Shown here one piece after another: positions 4,038 through 5,373 of a stretch of 5,373 nucleotides of DNA. Both the position numbers and the translations under genes were made by a program. The DNA is from Rhodospirillaceae bacterium (GTDB lineage Bacteria; Pseudomonadota; Alphaproteobacteria; Micavibrionales; UBA2020), in the NCBI GenBank assembly GCA_003524565.1, contig DQGU01000131.1, positions 1 through 5,373 on the forward strand, given 5' to 3'. The notes below the pieces were generated by a model, which searched no databases, was not told the origin of the DNA, and saw only the letters and a program-made list of their open reading frames with translations. Within the stretch, counting starts at the first letter, position 1. Each line of letters starts with the position of its first letter.

Positions 4038-5373
4038 GAAAAATCCTTTTCCTGCACGCGGGGCGCGCCAACATTGACCCGAACATGCCCTTCGATGTAC
4101 GACAAAATCATCTCCACACACGCGGCCACATCGTGCCTTTGCGTATCGACAATCAATTCCGGCATCACCGGCGGCTCATAGGGGGAATCGATCCCTGTGA
4201 ATTCCCGAATGGCCCCGGCGCGCGCCTTTTTATAAAGGCCTTTGGGATCGCGCATTTCGCACGTCGCCACGTCCGCCTTCACGTATATTTCATGGAATGC
4301 TTCGCTCGCCGCCTGACGCGCGCGGTCGCGGTCTGTCGTGAACGGCGAAATAAAGGCGGTCAGTACCACCAGCCCCGCATCGGCCATCAACGCCGCGACC
4401 TCTCCCACCCGGCGGATATTTTCGGTGCGGTCGCCTGCGGAAAAACCCAGATCGGCATTCAGCCCCCGCCGCACATTATCCCCGTCCAGCACATAGGTTT
4501 GAACCCCGCGGTCAAACAGCGCATGTTCCACCGCCATCGCGAGCGTCGATTTCCCCGCGCCCGACAACCCCGTGAGCCAGAACACGCCGCCCGTATGTTG
4601 ATTTTTCCGGGCACGTATCTCCGGCGTCACGGCGTGGGTGACGGCAAAAATATCTTGCGATTTGGGGCTTCGCGCCGTCCGCTGATCGGCGATCCCCGCC
4701 AGCGTAATCAAACCCCCGCCCGCGATATCGTATCCATCTTCAATCACCGCGCGGCCCATGCGGCGGTTATCGGCATAATCATCGACAGGAATAATGCCGC
4801 GCGTCCGGAACGTCACGCGCGCCGACATGTTTTTTCCCACATGAACGGCCCCCGGCACACGGGTCAGCGTATCCGTTTCAATGACGCGATCGATGGCGGC
4901 GACGGTGGCGGCATGCGCCGCCGTACCCAGGCGAAGCGTATAGGTCTGCCCCACGGACAGCGGACGGGACGACAGCCAGAACAAGTTGACCGGCACCGTC
5001 CCGGTCATAACGGGAAGGTGATCCGCGCGTGCGCCGACATGTCCACGCTCCACAAAGATACGGTCTTTAAGCACAATCCCCACCGCATCGCCCGCGCGGG
5101 CTTTATCCGGGCCTTGTGCCGCCGGCCACGCGCGGATCGAAACGATTTCGGATTGTTCATTCGTGGGCGAAAACGTCAGGACATCCCCCACCGACACAAC
5201 GCCCGTTTCCACGCGCCCCACCAGAATTCGGGTATCATCCATTCGGTACACATCCTGTACCGGAAAACGCAAGGGGGCTGAATCGTCGGATGAGGCCGAT
5301 ATCAGCGCGTCCAGCGATTCCAAAAGCGTCGGCCCCGTATACCACGGCATGTTCGCGCCGCGCGCGCTCAGCA
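4034..5373 (-). CDS. cysNC: Fused sulfate adenylyltransferase subunit 1 / APS kinase, C-terminal part (5' end beyond window)
   Basis: The visible 446 codons enter from the right edge as LSARGANMPWYTGPTLLESL, a CysN segment just after the GTPase domain. They continue through CysN beta-barrel domains to about residue 225, counted from the Met at 5350. A full APS kinase (CysC) follows from about 245, with P-loop GLSGAGKST (261-269), DGDNVRRGLNADLGFS (289-304), DRTENIRRVGEVAALM (307-322), FISPF (333-337) and the lid segment DPKGLYKKARAG (368-379). CysN with CysD makes APS from ATP and sulfate, driven by GTP; CysC phosphorylates APS to PAPS. The last CysN segment reads MGRAVIEDGYDIAGGGLI, unlike the usual TGSFILID...TVGAGMI, so this is a divergent subtype. 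The GTP-binding motifs, the start and any cysD lie outside. The Met at 5350 is internal, not the start. Confidence 0.93.
   Translation of the reverse strand, partial: LSARGANMPWYTGPTLLESLDALISASSDDSAPLRFPVQDVYRMDDTRILVGRVETGVVSVGDVLTFSPTNEQSEIVSIRAWPAAQGPDKARAGDAVGIVLKDRIFVERGHVGARADHLPVMTGTVPVNLFWLSSRPLSVGQTYTLRLGTAAHAATVAAIDRVIETDTLTRVPGAVHVGKNMSARVTFRTRGIIPVDDYADNRRMGRAVIEDGYDIAGGGLITLAGIADQRTARSPKSQDIFAVTHAVTPEIRARKNQHTGGVFWLTGLSGAGKSTLAMAVEHALFDRGVQTYVLDGDNVRRGLNADLGFSAGDRTENIRRVGEVAALMADAGLVVLTAFISPFTTDRDRARQAASEAFHEIYVKADVATCEMRDPKGLYKKARAGAIREFTGIDSPYEPPVMPELIVDTQRHDVAACVEMILSYIEGHVRVNVGAPRVQEKDFS
4044..4048 (-). promoter_or_regulatory. Ribosome binding site that decides the cysQ start
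   Basis: Read on the minus strand, AAGGA lies six bases before the ATG at 4037, inside the last codons of cysNC. Together with the ATGA stop-start overlap it favours this start over the upstream ATG at 4121. Confidence 0.7.

Noticed and set aside
4038..4121. Extended cysQ start at 4121
   Set aside because: The extra 28 residues lie wholly inside cysNC and do not resemble CysQ. The ATG at 4037 has a ribosome site and the ATGA overlap.
4085..5281. 398-residue plus-strand open frame opposite cysNC
   Set aside because: Its composition is dominated by Arg and His with no domain pattern, and the other strand encodes clear CysN and CysC motifs.

Overview
The window looks like chromosomal DNA from a GC-rich proteobacterium, most likely an alphaproteobacterium. 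The reasons are GC-rich codon use, long open antisense frames, a fused cysN/cysC gene followed by cysQ, and proteobacterial-style Acr3 and LMW-PTPase ArsC proteins. The taxonomic call is an inference from protein style; no rRNA or other marker gene is present. I see no mobile element, tRNA, CRISPR array or replication origin.

Layout. (1) Positions 1-686, minus strand: a TetR-family repressor, cut by the left edge. (2) Positions 687-812: a short AT-rich divergent control region with three separate dyads. These are a TetR-type operator before the tetR start, a central dyad, and an ArsR-type operator that runs into the arsR start codon. A good TATAAT -10 box serves the rightward operon. (3) Positions 813-3232, plus strand: a compact arsenic operon arsR-arsI-acr3-arsC, with ATGA overlaps at arsR/arsI and acr3/arsC and a 19-base gap at arsI/acr3. 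(4) Positions 3246-5373, minus strand and convergent with the ars operon: cysQ, preceded by the 3' part of a fused cysNC gene that runs off the right edge. These two also overlap by ATGA. Only 13 bases separate arsC from cysQ.

How it works together. ArsC reduces arsenate to arsenite and Acr3 exports it. ArsI is a type I extradiol dioxygenase-fold C-As lyase homologue, expected to demethylate methylarsenite to arsenite, which Acr3 can also export. ArsR represses the operon and is released by trivalent arsenic bound to cysteine pairs. On the other side, CysNC makes APS and then PAPS from sulfate, and CysQ removes the by-product PAP. This is sulfate assimilation, which feeds the thiol supply that arsenic detoxification consumes, although the two operons are convergent and need not be co-regulated.

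Nothing here is clearly a new system. The most interesting points are the arrangement of vicinal cysteines in ArsR, which would suit a sensor for methylated arsenic encoded beside arsI; the ACCAP tail motif shared by ArsR and ArsI; and the tightly packed divergent operator region with a possibly leaderless tetR.
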